Assembly (NCBI GenBank): GCA_013396525.1
Contig: VWYX01000399.1
Coordinates: 646,758-710,757, forward strand
Direction: 5' to 3'
From: Chaetorhynchus papuensis
Taxonomy: Eukaryota > Chordata > Aves > Passeriformes > Rhipiduridae
DNA length: 64,000 nt
The notes below the pieces were generated by a model, which was given only the letters and a program-made list of their open reading frames with translations, was not told the DNA's origin and did not search any database. The translations under genes were made by a program, and so were the position numbers. How positions within the stretch are numbered: position 1 is the stretch's first letter; the number at the start of each line of letters is the position of its first letter. This document shows positions 13,601-26,300 of the stretch, piece by piece.

Positions 13601-14303
13601 CACAGTAAAGAATTTCTGCCTAATACCTTATCTAAGCCTGCCCTCTCTCAGTTTAAAACCATTGCCCCTTCTTCTATCACTACATGACCATATAAAAAGT
13701 CTCTTCCTGCTCTCTTGTAGCCCCCTTTATGTAATGAAAGGTGCTGTAAGGTCTCTCTGGAAACCTAATACTTTAGCTTCACTTTATAATAAAATGTAAT
13801 ATTAACTATTAGATATACTGGAGCTGTAGAGTATTTTAATAACAGTCTTATGCTTAGTAAATATATACTTACCTTTATCCTCAGTTTTAGAGGATTCTTT
13901 AATCAATTCCAAAATCTGTATTTATCTTTTGGAAAAGTGGCCCTGTGGTCATAGCTATTGAAGAGCCTTCTCCAACTTCATTTCATGCTTTTACATTTTG
14001 TTCTTTGAAGCTTTTGAGCTTTTGTTGAATGGCTTTTATATCTTGGCAAAATCTTTGTCTTGTACTCTAGGCTTAATGAAGGACAGGGTTTCACTTTCTG
14101 ATATAATATCTACTGCTGTATTGGCAGTGTAATTTTGTTGTTAGGTAATTTAATTTCTGTCTGCCCAACTGTTTTGCAAATAACGACACCTAATTTGAAA
14201 TTGAGATGAAATTGCAGTTTATTAAACGTACTAGCATTTAAGCAAGGTAATTAAGCATAAAAATTTCATTTGTGAGGCTCACTAAATGTTGATTACAGTC
14301 TAT

Positions 14304-14342
<39 letters not shown>

Positions 14343-17300
14343 GTCTCTCAATAAACTTGAATTAAACTGTTGATTTTTTGCTTATCTGATTTAGGACCAT
14401 GAAGAAGAATCAGACAGTGAAAAGCAGTTTTGCAATAACACTTCCAGCTTCTATAACCAAAGAATCCATTCATTTGTTGGTAAAGCTGATCAAGGCTGCT
14501 TAGAATTTGCATCAATGTTTGATACCATCCATGCAGAGGATGATATTGAAGAGAAAGATGAATCATCATTGGAACTATATTCCATTCAGAAAAACCTCCT
14601 TGGTGCATGGCAGATAGGGATTTCAAAAAATATGGAAGAGAAGGATGCGTTACTGAATTACACAGTGAACTGCATTATCCACTTTTTCAGCATTGTTCAG
14701 TTTGTGAAATGTCCTTTGCTAAACCAGGATGCATCTTTAAACAAGTCTGTGAAGAACACTCAATGGATGCATTGTGTCCTTAAATATTTTCAGCAGTGTT
14801 TGACTGTCTTGTACTGGCATTCAAGAGCCAGTGTGACTGGGCATGTGGCAAAACTGACATTAGAAACTTTAAAACTGATGCTTATACAGCGACAAGATCA
14901 GTTGTTCTCAAAAAACCTTTTGGCATGCTTCTGTCTTTTGAAAATGGTTTCTCACACCCTAAGTAGAGTATGTGTAGTACAGTACGAGAATTTTTTTGCA
15001 TGTCCTGACAGTAACATTCTTGTGGAACTTGACTCCCTCACTGTGCCTGTTTTCTTACTTCTTGATGACAATACTACTCAGCAGTTCAGCTCACTGAAAT
15101 CTCTGCTTAGAGAGCCTCCTCAAGTAAACCATGACACAGAAACAGAGAAAAGGTATGAATAATCTTTGCATGGGGAAAAAAATGTACAGCAAAACCAGGT
15201 GATCAGGCCCAGCCAGCACAGGTTTATGAAAGGTGGGTCCTGCATGACCAACCTGGTCTTCTGTTACAGGTCACCTACTTGGTGGATGAAGGAAAGGCTG
15301 TGGGTATTGTCTACTTGGACTTTACTAAAGCCTTTGACAAAGGCTCCCACAACTTCCTCCTGGAGAAGCTGGCTGCTCATGGCTTGGACAGGGGGACTCT
15401 TTGCTTATCCCAAGCTAATGGCTGGGCCTGGGAGGTGGTGGTGAATGGAGTTTGATCCAGCTGGTCACTGTGGTGTTCCCAAGGGGACAGCCCTGATTAA
15501 TATCTTTATCAATGATCTGGATGAGGGGATCAAGAGCACCTTCAGTCAATTCTCAAATAAAACTAGTTTGAGTGGGAGTGTTGATCTGCTGGAGGGCAGG
15601 AAGGCTCTGCAGAGGGATCTGGACTGGCTGCTTTGATAGGGTGAAGCCAATGGTGTGAGGTGCAACAAGGCCAAGTACCAGGTCCTGCCCTTGGATCAAA
15701 ACAACCCCAGGCAGCACCACAGGTGTTACATCAGGCAATATACCAACAGGCTGGGGTAGAGTGGCTGGAAAGCTGCCCAGCAGAAAAGGACCTGAGGTGC
15801 TGGTTGACAGCAGCTGCACATGGGCCAATGTGTGTGCCCAGGTGGCCAAAAAGGACAGTGGAGTCCTGGCAGCAGGACCAGGGAAGTGACTGTTCTTCTG
15901 TACCTGGCACTGGTGAGGCAGCACATCAAGTCCTGCATCCAGGTCTGGGCATCACGGTATCTGAGAGGGTTGTCAAGCATTGGACCTGGCTGCCTGGGGA
16001 AGTGGGTTGAGTCTCCACTCCTGTAGGTATTTAAAGGATGTGTAGGTGCCGTGTTTAGGGACGTGGTTTTGAGGTGGGCTTGGCAATGGTAATGGTTGGA
16101 CACAATGATCTTATGGGTGTTTTCCAGCCTAAGTGGTTCTTCATGATGGAACAAAAATTGTATGAGTTAAACTATAATTGCAATACCCTTTTGGGTTTTT
16201 TCCTGCATTTTACAGCATGGAAAGGCATGATAAACAATTAAAGCATACAGATTAAGGCTCAGACCTATAGTTGAATATAGTTTGATTATGGTGACTAAAC
16301 TATCACTGCAAATCAGCTTGGAGATAACTGATGGGTTGACAGCTGGTACCAGGCCTGGTAGTGCAGCATTAAACCAGATATCAAAAATTTAGATGGTTTA
16401 ACTGCGTCTTGTGCGTTTCACTCTTTCCCTGTTTCAAACTCTGTGGAGCAAGAATCTGCTCATATGCAATATATCAATAATGTCAATTTAGTCAGCAAAG
16501 TTTTTATTCATTATGGATGTGATGTCTCAGAGCAATAAGAAAAACCCATTTATGGAAACTTACTAAACTGTCAGAGCTATTTCTTCCATACACATAAAGT
16601 GGAAAGACACTTAAACTGAAGTGTGCTGTCCAGCTTTTGGGAAAGTGTACTGATATCACTGGCATATTTCCATACTGCAAAATTCAAATGAATCAAAGTG
16701 TGTTACTCACAAGAGCAGGTTTCTCCTTTCCAGAGATTTAGAACCTAAGAAGCATTATAACTCACAAATTTAAATCTACTACAGTAAAATGTATTTCTTC
16801 AGTAATCCTTAGACGTAGTACTGTGTTCATTGTAAATCTGATACTCAAGGTTGCTTGTCTCCAAGAAGATAATCCATATTTTTGATTAACTGTGCTCCAG
16901 GTGCTGAGCACTGTGCATATGACTGACTCTCTATGTGTTAATTAATCCAGTAGTACTTGAAGATACAGATGTGTTGCAGTTTTGTGCAAGCTTCTTTGAG
17001 TATCTAACAATGTTTATTTGCTTGTATTGTTAAACTTATTATGTATCTGAGCAGGTACATCTAATAGGACTGTGCTAGGCAACGGGGACTTGCCAGCCCT
17101 AAAAGCATGTTCTGCAGTCTTGTTTTCTTGTCTTTGCTTTTCTGTGGCATGCTTTAGTTGTTTTTTAATCAGTCATGTTTATAAAGATGCTGATACCTGT
17201 TTTGAGGTTTCTCTGTGAGAGGTTATTTCAGTTCCCCATTGTTTAGCTGGCAAAGAGATGAATTTTGGGGATGTTTAGATGCTTAAAGTAGATTGCTGTG

Positions 17301-20300
17301 TTAAGAAAATTCAGAAGAATTAATGTTTGTTAGTCAAAAATGAGGGGAAAAGTGTTTCATTTTTTCCCCTCACTGAAGTCAAGAAAGTAGTTGATACAAC
17401 TTAATTTTCAGGTGGATAATGCAAAATAAAAGAAAGTAAGAAATTGATGTAAGCAACTTTGTTAATTCTTGCTTAATTCCATAATATTGTATTTCTTGAA
17501 TTACAGGCTGACTGTACTATGGCAACTATTATATAAGAAGGTAGTTTGGTATCAAGTGCAGCTGAAAAGAAAAGCGAACAAGAAGGCAAAAGAGGCTTCT
17601 GTTGTCTCCTTGCTTTTAAGTCATATACAAGCAACCATTCAGTCTTCAGGAGTGGCATTAGAACAACATCTGAAGATTAATTCTGTATCTGGTTAGTAAA
17701 AACATTAATTGAAAACTAGGCAAGTTAGGTCCAACTTAATAACAATCAATAAACAACTACCAGATTTTTAAAAAGTGAACTGCAGGACTTTTCTTAAAAT
17801 TCTTATCTCCTTTGTTTGTTGTTTCTCCTGAGGTAAATGGGCATCACAATGTGTCTCTTAGTGGATTTCCGTGTAGAAATTTTGTTCAGTCCATGTGGTC
17901 ATCATGGGTGTGAGCATGGTGTTTTCACAAATGTAGTCAGCTTCAAGTAAGCATCTAAATTAGTGTAACCTAAGGTAATTAACTTAATATAGCATATTTA
18001 TTTTCCAAACAGTATATAGTTGTAGCCTAATTTCTTAGCATTTACTGTCCAGTGTTCTGCCTTCTGTTTGACTTCTACACTCTTAAGCCCAGCTTCCCAT
18101 TTATGTCTCCCTCTACAATTCTGTGTCCTTTCCATGTTCTTGGTCTCTCCCCTTTAAATGACAGTTCCAGCTCCTCTTCCTACAGCACTCCGTACAATAC
18201 TTGAGCTTCTCCTGGAGGAGAGCTTCTACATTACCTGTCATGGCAAGGACAGGTCATCTTCTCTCAGATACTCAAAACTCAGACTTAATTGTGAGAATAG
18301 AAGTTTACTGGGGACTCATGTTTTATTCTGCTTTCAGTAAATCTCTGATACTGAAATAAGAGCATATGTATTTGTACATGTAAATGTAACAATGTAGAGC
18401 TTTCAATTTGTTAACATGTCATTTTTTATAGGTGAAGAACAGTTCCTTTTAGGCTCATACAGAGAATGTGTGGACATTTGGAAAAGATCTCTTTGTGAAC
18501 TCAAGATAAAAGGTAAGGGATAGAACCTTTGAGAGTGAAGGGGGTAAATTGTATAATCACTTTACATTTGTGACCCTGTTTGTCCTTCAGAAAGAGGGGA
18601 TGAGACACATAGAGGGTCTGACACATATTTGAAATCAAGATGGGATGAATAGACACCAGTCTAGTTGTTCTCTGAGAAAATTCTGTGCATTTCTATTTTG
18701 ATACCAGAGCTTTCCTGTGATTATGAAGTACTCAGAACAGGAAAACTCTAGATATATCTGTGAGCAAGAAAGAGACAATGAAAAACAGATGAACAAAAAT
18801 CAATTCCTTAAATAGCTGTAAAATTAAAAGAATTAGTGTTTGGAAAGTAATAAAATAAAACTTGTGTCAGGAGTTTTCATAAGAGTTGATTTGAAACAGA
18901 TATATCACAGTCTCTTTCCAGGCATCATGAGAAAATTTTCTGCTGGTTATTAGAATGAGGAATACATCATTGAGGAAAAAACTTCAGAATCTTGGAAGCT
19001 TGGTTGATGCTGAAGTAACTCCACTGTGGTTTAGACATCCTTTCTTTGAAGGCTAGGCTTCTTTAAGCTCTCCTATCTTTGTCTAAACAGTTATGCATAG
19101 TATTGTTTTTAAAACTGCCATATCTCTAGAGGTTAAAATGTTGTGGATGAGCATTAACTTACTAGGGACTTAGAGGTTGTATTGAAGGATCATACCCTAA
19201 AATAGCTGCTCCTGTTTTCTCTTCTTCAAAGTGTATGATTATGTAGATATGTTTCTGGAGAGGAAAAAACTAGTAGTTGCTGCATCTGTTTTCGTGTTTA
19301 TTGGTGGTTTTTTTCAATTGGACTTCTTCATTTCTTCAAATCTTTTTATGCAGGAGGAAAAAGAGCATGTTTTCTTCAGCGTAGATACTATCTTGCAATA
19401 TTGTTTTGTCACCTTTATCAGTATAACATATGTGAAGCTCAGGGACTCTGTGATCATCTGGTAAGAGAGATTCTAAGGCGATCACAGCTCTCCACAAGTC
19501 AGATGGAAAAATTTTCTGGTATGTTTATATTGCCTAAAAGTGTGATAAGGTATGTTGACACTGTTTGAGTAATCCAGTGTCTAATTTCTCTGCCCACATG
19601 CACACTTGACAGCTTTTGATGCTTTTCTCTTTACACTGTTTTCAGTGACTTTAAAGACCTTTTTTTTGATCCTCATATGATACTTTAGCTGCACTCGTTG
19701 GAATATGTGTTTAGACAACTCTCACTGTCTTCTGGTGACCTGCTAAATAATTTTAGACTCAAATCCTCTCAAGGAAAGACTTTGGATAAGAAAAATAAGG
19801 GGGAAGTGATGTGATTTGATTTTATATCAATTTAAATTTTTTTATGAGGCAACATGAAAAAATAGCAGATTTTAGTTTGGTCACCAGTCCTAATTTGACA
19901 GTGGCATGTTTTTGCAGATGCTTGTAAGTTTATTTTTTTTTAACAAAGTCTAAATAAGTGATATCTGAATTTCCAAGTTTGAACAAGTGTTTTTTTGACT
20001 CAGTGCTGGTCTAAATTTAGACTAGAGGTCCATCTCCAGTCATTAAAAACCTAGTAAAAAAGTCTTTTAATATTAGTATAATGTGTAATTAGTGTAAAAG
20101 ATTAAGGTATGTAAGTTCTGAAAGCTTGTCAAGGAATTAAGTAAGTTTGCTCATTTTAAAAGAATGTTTTATAACCTGTGATAAAATAATTTTGGCATTC
20201 AGATTCAAAATAATTTTTCTCATAATGTTATAATTTGATTTTTTTTTAGATACCAAGTATTTTCAGCATGAACTATGGATGGTAACCAGCATCCATACTG

Positions 20301-23300
20301 ACACTGCCATGGCTGTGATTCGATCCATGGCACGATTCATGGCTGCTTATTTCACAAAGCAGCTGCTCTATATCTTTCCCCCACACAATGTTGACATCCT
20401 TCACCCACTTCACATCAAACAAGGTATCTTTTTGCAAGCAGTTTTAGTTGCTTAAATCTTACAGCTTTTCTCATGTGTATCAATGATGTCTGTTACGCTT
20501 TAACTTGATGATCAAGTCAGCTTTTCAGTGGAGTAGGAGACAGAAAAAGAAGTGTAACTGATAAAATTTTTGTTCCAGCAGATAGGATCATTTAGGTTGG
20601 AGAACACCCGTAAGATCATTGTGTCCAACCATTAACATTGCCAAGCCCACCTCTAAACCATGTCCCTAAACACCACATCTACACATCTTTTAAATACCTA
20701 CTCTAATGGAGACTCAACCCACCTTCCTGGGCAGCCAGGTCCAATGCTTGGCAACCCTTGTAGAGAAGCAGTTTTTCCTGATGTCCAATGTCAACCTCCC
20801 CTGGCATAACTTGAAGCCATTTCCTCTTCTATCGCTTGGCACTTGGGAGAAAAGATGGATCCCAACCTGGCTATAGCCTGCCTGCTTTCAAGGAGTTGTA
20901 GAGAGTGATAAGGTGTCCCCTGAGCCTCCTCTTCTCCTGGCTAAACACCCCCAGCTCCCTCAGTGGCTCCTCACAGGACTCATGCTCCAGACCCTTCACC
21001 AGCCTTGTTGCTCTTCTCTGGACACTCTCCAGCCCCTCAATGTCTGTCTTTTACTGAGGGGCCCAGAGCTGAACGCAGCATTCAAGCTGGCCTCACCAGT
21101 GCTGAGTACAGAGGGACAGTCACTGCACTGGTCCTGTTGGCCACACTGTTCCTGAGGCCCTTGGCCTCCTTGGCTACCTGGGCACACACTGGCTTCTGTC
21201 AAGCAGCATGCCCGTGTCCTTTTCCACTGGATAGCTTTCCAGGCTCTCTTGCCCCAGCCTGTAGTGTAACCAGGGGTTGTTGTGACCCAAGTGCAGGACC
21301 TGACACTTGACCTTGTTGAATACCATACAGTTGTCCTTTGCCTGTCAATCCAGAACCCTCTGCAGAACCTTCCTGCACCCTGTCATAGAAGGAGATGAGG
21401 TTGGTCAAGCAGGACCTGCCTTTCTTAAATCCCTGCTGGCTGGGCCTGATTCTGGTTGTCCTGTACATGTCTCATGATGGCTCTCAAGATGCTCTATGAC
21501 TTTCCCCTGCACCACAGTTAGGCTGACAGGTCCACACCCTTCTTCCAGCTCTACTTGTAGATGGGTGTCTCTTTTGCCAGCTTCCAGGCAGCTGGAACCT
21601 TCCTGGTGAGCCAGGATTGTTGGTAATGATGGAAGCTGGCTCAGTGAGTACTTCTCCCTCAGTACCCTTTGGTGGATCCCATCCAGCCCAGTAGACTTGT
21701 GTGTGTCTTAAGTGGTGTATGAAGTTGCTGACTACTTTCCCTTGGATTGGGGTCTTCATTCCCCATCCCTGTCTTCCAGCTCAGGGAGTTTGTTATTCAG
21801 AAAACTGGTCTTATTATTAAAGACTGTGGAAGGGAAGGCATTAAGTACCTCAGCCTTTTTATCATCTTTTGTCACAATTTTGACTGAAGATCTGGCCCTG
21901 ACTGGCTTTGATCCTCCCAGAAGCAAGATAACAGCAGTGCTTAACAAGTAGTTGAATTGGATCTGTGATCCAGTGTGACCCCAGCTGAAAAGCCAGAGGA
22001 AAGCATTTTTTGCTTGTCTAACAGTCAAGCTATTGGAAGCCAAAATGCTTCAGACACCATATTGTCAAAGCAAGTGAGAATGTCAAGTTGCTTTGGTGTT
22101 GAACCCAAGCAGTACTTGTTAGTTTAAGTCCTGCTTCTCAGCTTTTTTCTGAGAATTACTATTTATCACAGTGAGTGGTATCAGCAAGATTCCATTTAAA
22201 GATTTCCTTTGTCAGGAAATTTTTATTTTCAGAGCTACTTTTTCAAATGTTTGTGGGAATAAGGATTTGTTTGGAAGTATTTTAAGTACTCTACCAGTAA
22301 GTTAATATTACAATATCACATATTTTTTTACAATATTAACTTAGTTCGATTGATTATGTTTTCTGTAGTGTATTTGAATAAATTGAGTATTTTTAATGTT
22401 TCTGTACTACAGCATGCACTGGTATCTACTTCTTTCTTCATGGTCTTTTGGATGCTTTATTTGGACAGCTTTCAAGATAAAACCTACAAAATAAAACCTT
22501 GATTTTAATACTTGATTAAGCAAAGATTGATGTATATGGTGAGAAAATAGTGGTAAAATTACGTTGCACAAGCTGGATTAGTGTGAATATCTCCTAAATA
22601 ATGCAATTGTCTGAGCAAAACAGAAGCTGTGAGAGAAGCAAATAACTCTTTAGAATTCATGTTGATCAGCACCTCTCCAGGAGAACCAGGAAGCAAAACG
22701 TTGAAAAACAAATCTAAATCTAAACAAAGAAGGAGATATTAAATTTGTCTGAAGTTTGTCTCTATACACTCTCCTAAAATCACAGAATCACAGAATATTA
22801 TGTACTGTCCTTTCTCAAAAATGCATTTTAACATTCTGTCTTATGAAATAAGTAGCACAGTGAGTACAAACAGTGTGGGTACACTAGGAAAACTCTAGGA
22901 ATTTCCATTTTCTCAGGTGTACCCTCTGGCATATCCTACAGATATGAAGAATATTTGCAAATGGACCATCAGTGTGATTAAATCTTTAAAGAAACCCACA
23001 AATTTTGCACTTGCTTGCATGTCCCACATTATTAAGCAGAAAAATAGCCTATTCTGAACACAGTGTTATGACATGAGCTGCCTGTGCCTGCTGCGGATAA
23101 ACTTCTGTAGTGTGCCTCTAATAAAAGTAAATTAGTAATAAAAGCAATAGTACACTGAAATGAATCCACAAGCAATGTGAACAAATGAATTCTAGATTAA
23201 TCATCTGACAGCATGCGGGTTTATGTAAACTTTTAAATGTGTTTTTCATGTCACAGAGTTATCTCCTCGTGTCATTCCACTGCAACACTGTTTGGTTACC

Positions 23301-26300
23301 AGAGCTGTCAGGGACCAGAAACTTTCATCTGTGTGGACAGCTGAATATGCTCTTGATTTGTTCTTTATTGGTGGACTCATTCCAGAGGCTGTGTGGTTGG
23401 CACACACGCTTGGGGACTGGAAACTCTCTGTTTCAATTGGTCTGGCCTACAAGCTGTATTATCAGAACTCTGATGAGCTGTCAAGGTAAATTTACACTTG
23501 GAATTAGTATACTGTATCTTGTTATATGACTATTTGCATGAAGTTTATTGTGACAAGCCATATATATTGCCTCAGAAATTCATGTTCCCAGACTCCTAGT
23601 AGGTATAGGACTTAAGGTGTTATGATTAGTTGTTTTGGCATAGGTATTCATTTAACCATTTATCCATTCTTTGATGGATTTTGTATGGATATTACTTTGT
23701 TATTCATGAGAAGTTTCTTGTTATACTTTCAGACTGGAAAAAGCGGAGTATCACCTGCCATTAAGCTTATTACCAATGCAGACTTTTCAGGAAAAGTTAC
23801 AGTCTTTATTAGGACAGCCAGTAACTTCTGAACCATCAGGACATATTAAATACAAGAAGTTCACAGGTACGTAAAATGAAAAATAATTGTGGTTATTTTT
23901 CATGTTATTTGACTACATACTCAGTATGTATTATACTCTTGAGAAAGAAACAATTACTTTGTCTTCTCCAGTGTGTGTATTAGTGTTATAATGTATTCAA
24001 GCACTTCAATTTCATGAGGGTTTGTGTTTTGGCTTTGATCATTCCAGAAATGGAGTGTATTATCAATCTTGTCTTCTGTACTTGTATTGTCCAAACCTAT
24101 TTGATCTTAACTTGTTTGGAAGAAAACTGAAGCTTTGTTAAAACAAACAAAAATTTAATGTATTAACAGTATGGGAAGTATCATCACACTTGAAATTAGC
24201 TACAAGAAGGCGTTTAGTTTTTGGCTTTTCCTTTCTGTTAAAGTGTGTCCCCAGGTCCAGCAGCTAGCAAGGCTGTGTTCCCAGTAGGCACATACACAAG
24301 CACACATACACAGCACCTGTATACAACTGGCCACACACGAACACCCAGAGACCTGCTCAGCACTAACATGGGCAGCAACAACAGTCCTGTCACATTTCCC
24401 TCTCCTGTTGGTCAGGCTGAAGGTCTGCATATAGATACCTGTTTGTACACCCCTCCAGTATCTGGGCCAGTAGAAAGACCAGTAGCTGAGTGTCACAGGT
24501 TGCTCATGTCTGTGTATATGAGCCCCCAAAGCCCCAGCCCCTCTCTGTTTCTCAGTACAGACCCACTCACAAACACCCTCTTCCCTCACACACACACTGT
24601 CCATGCACCCCCACAGTATCTGGCCTTGAGGATACAGCCTGTCCTGGTGCCTGACACACACATACCTATGTACACACTGTATTTCTGGCATGTGGTCATG
24701 ACTCCCTTGGTCTCCTCTTGTCTTGCCCTTAGAGACAGATAGACACACAAGCAGGTCTCTCAGTTGTCTCTCTGGCTGTTGGCCAGGTCTTCACAGGTAC
24801 CTGCAGCTCCCATGAGGTCCTAACTAAATACTTTACTCCTGAAATGCACACTGTTAGCTAGATCAATCTGTCCTCATTTACATTTTACAGGAGGTTTACT
24901 GGCACAATCTATATTTTTTACTCTCTTTTAGTCTCTTTGAAAACATTTCAAGTTCTTACAGCAGGTGGATGTACTTACTGATAAAAGAGTTGCTTCAATC
25001 ATTATTAATAGTGTACCTACTTTATGCCTTCTTGGTATGAATCATCTGCCACAATGTTATGCCAAGCAAATGCCTGGCTAAAAAGTTCAGTTCTCTACTT
25101 AGAAAGGCAATAGCCTCCATGGTAATGGGGCAAAACTTAAAATTAATAATTGAATATTATTTTTAAATGTATGAGATCTCATCTTAAAACAAGTAGATGA
25201 AATCCATCATTGTAATATATGAATGCAAATTCAGACAACGTAACCTCATGATGTCAGAATGAAGATCCATGTATTGATTTAATTAATTTATTGGCTTATG
25301 GGCTTAATATTTTATAGATCCCATTGAAGAGGAAGATGCAGATGTTCTTTTCAGTTCAATACAGGAACTATTAAAAGCAGCTGTTATGGCAGATGTTGAT
25401 ATTCTCTCAGAGACATTTCAGCTTTTGATGGATTCTGCCAAGGATCTTTGCAGAAAGTTTTATGGTTTGGTTCCGGTTGGGCTTTATCTTCCAGCACCAC
25501 CATTGTACTGTCCTCAGCCAGCTTCCCTCAGTGAAGTAAGTGTGTTCCTTGTGTGTTTGTTTGAATGTATTTATGAACCTTCATGAGCTTTATTCTGGTT
25601 CCTTTCAGCTCATTTGTGTGTTTTCTTCCATATCTGCTTGTTTATTTAAGTAGCACAGCGGTGATAAGAAAGTATGTGTGCGTTTGTGTTTTTTCCGTAA
25701 GGGATCTATACTGTAAAGAAGAAGGGATTAGAAGCATAAACAACATTTAATTATATGTCCTTTCTAATTTTGGGATTTGTTTGTCTTTGCATTTTCAGGA
25801 AGACAGCGATGACATTCTTTTAAATATGGAGAAAGAAGTCCGTCAGAAAGTGTCAGGAGTTCTTCAGCGAATTATCTTGCTTTTGCGGGCTGCTCGTTGT
25901 TCTTGCTCTGCAGCACAGTGGTATATTAGGCAACTGAAGTGGGCAAGAAAAGTTATGCAGAAAGTAAACATTTAACTTTATATTTTTAACTTGATTATCG
26001 GTTGTAAATATTACTGACAAGTTTGCAGCTGCAGGAGCATTCAGTCTCACCTGGGCTTTGATGTCATGTTTTGTACATGTAATCTTCTAGTTTTACACTC
26101 CATTTTTTTAGGAAACCAGAACTTAAAGATATAGGGTGTCTAATTCATAAAGTGTTTCTTTTTGGGTGTCTTTCTATACCTACTTGATGACATACAAATG
26201 TATTTATTGTCCATTTGAAAGAAAAAAGCAGACTTTAATTGGGAGTTATAGCTGTTAGCTGGAAACATGCTCCAAATCACATAGGGCTGAATATGGAACA

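Noticed and set aside
15166..16154. Several open frames of 60-140 codons
   Set aside because: They are fragments of CR1 ORF2 and its complement, broken by stops.
20913..22043. Open frames on both strands in intron 16
   Set aside because: They fall in the antisense CR1 copy.
22776..22800. Possible tiny CR1 terminus (repeated cacagaat)
   Set aside because: It is too short to assign; could be chance or a very short insertion.
24200..24748. 182-codon minus and 165-codon plus frames
   Set aside because: Both come from the same CACA-rich low-complexity island; neither reads like a protein.
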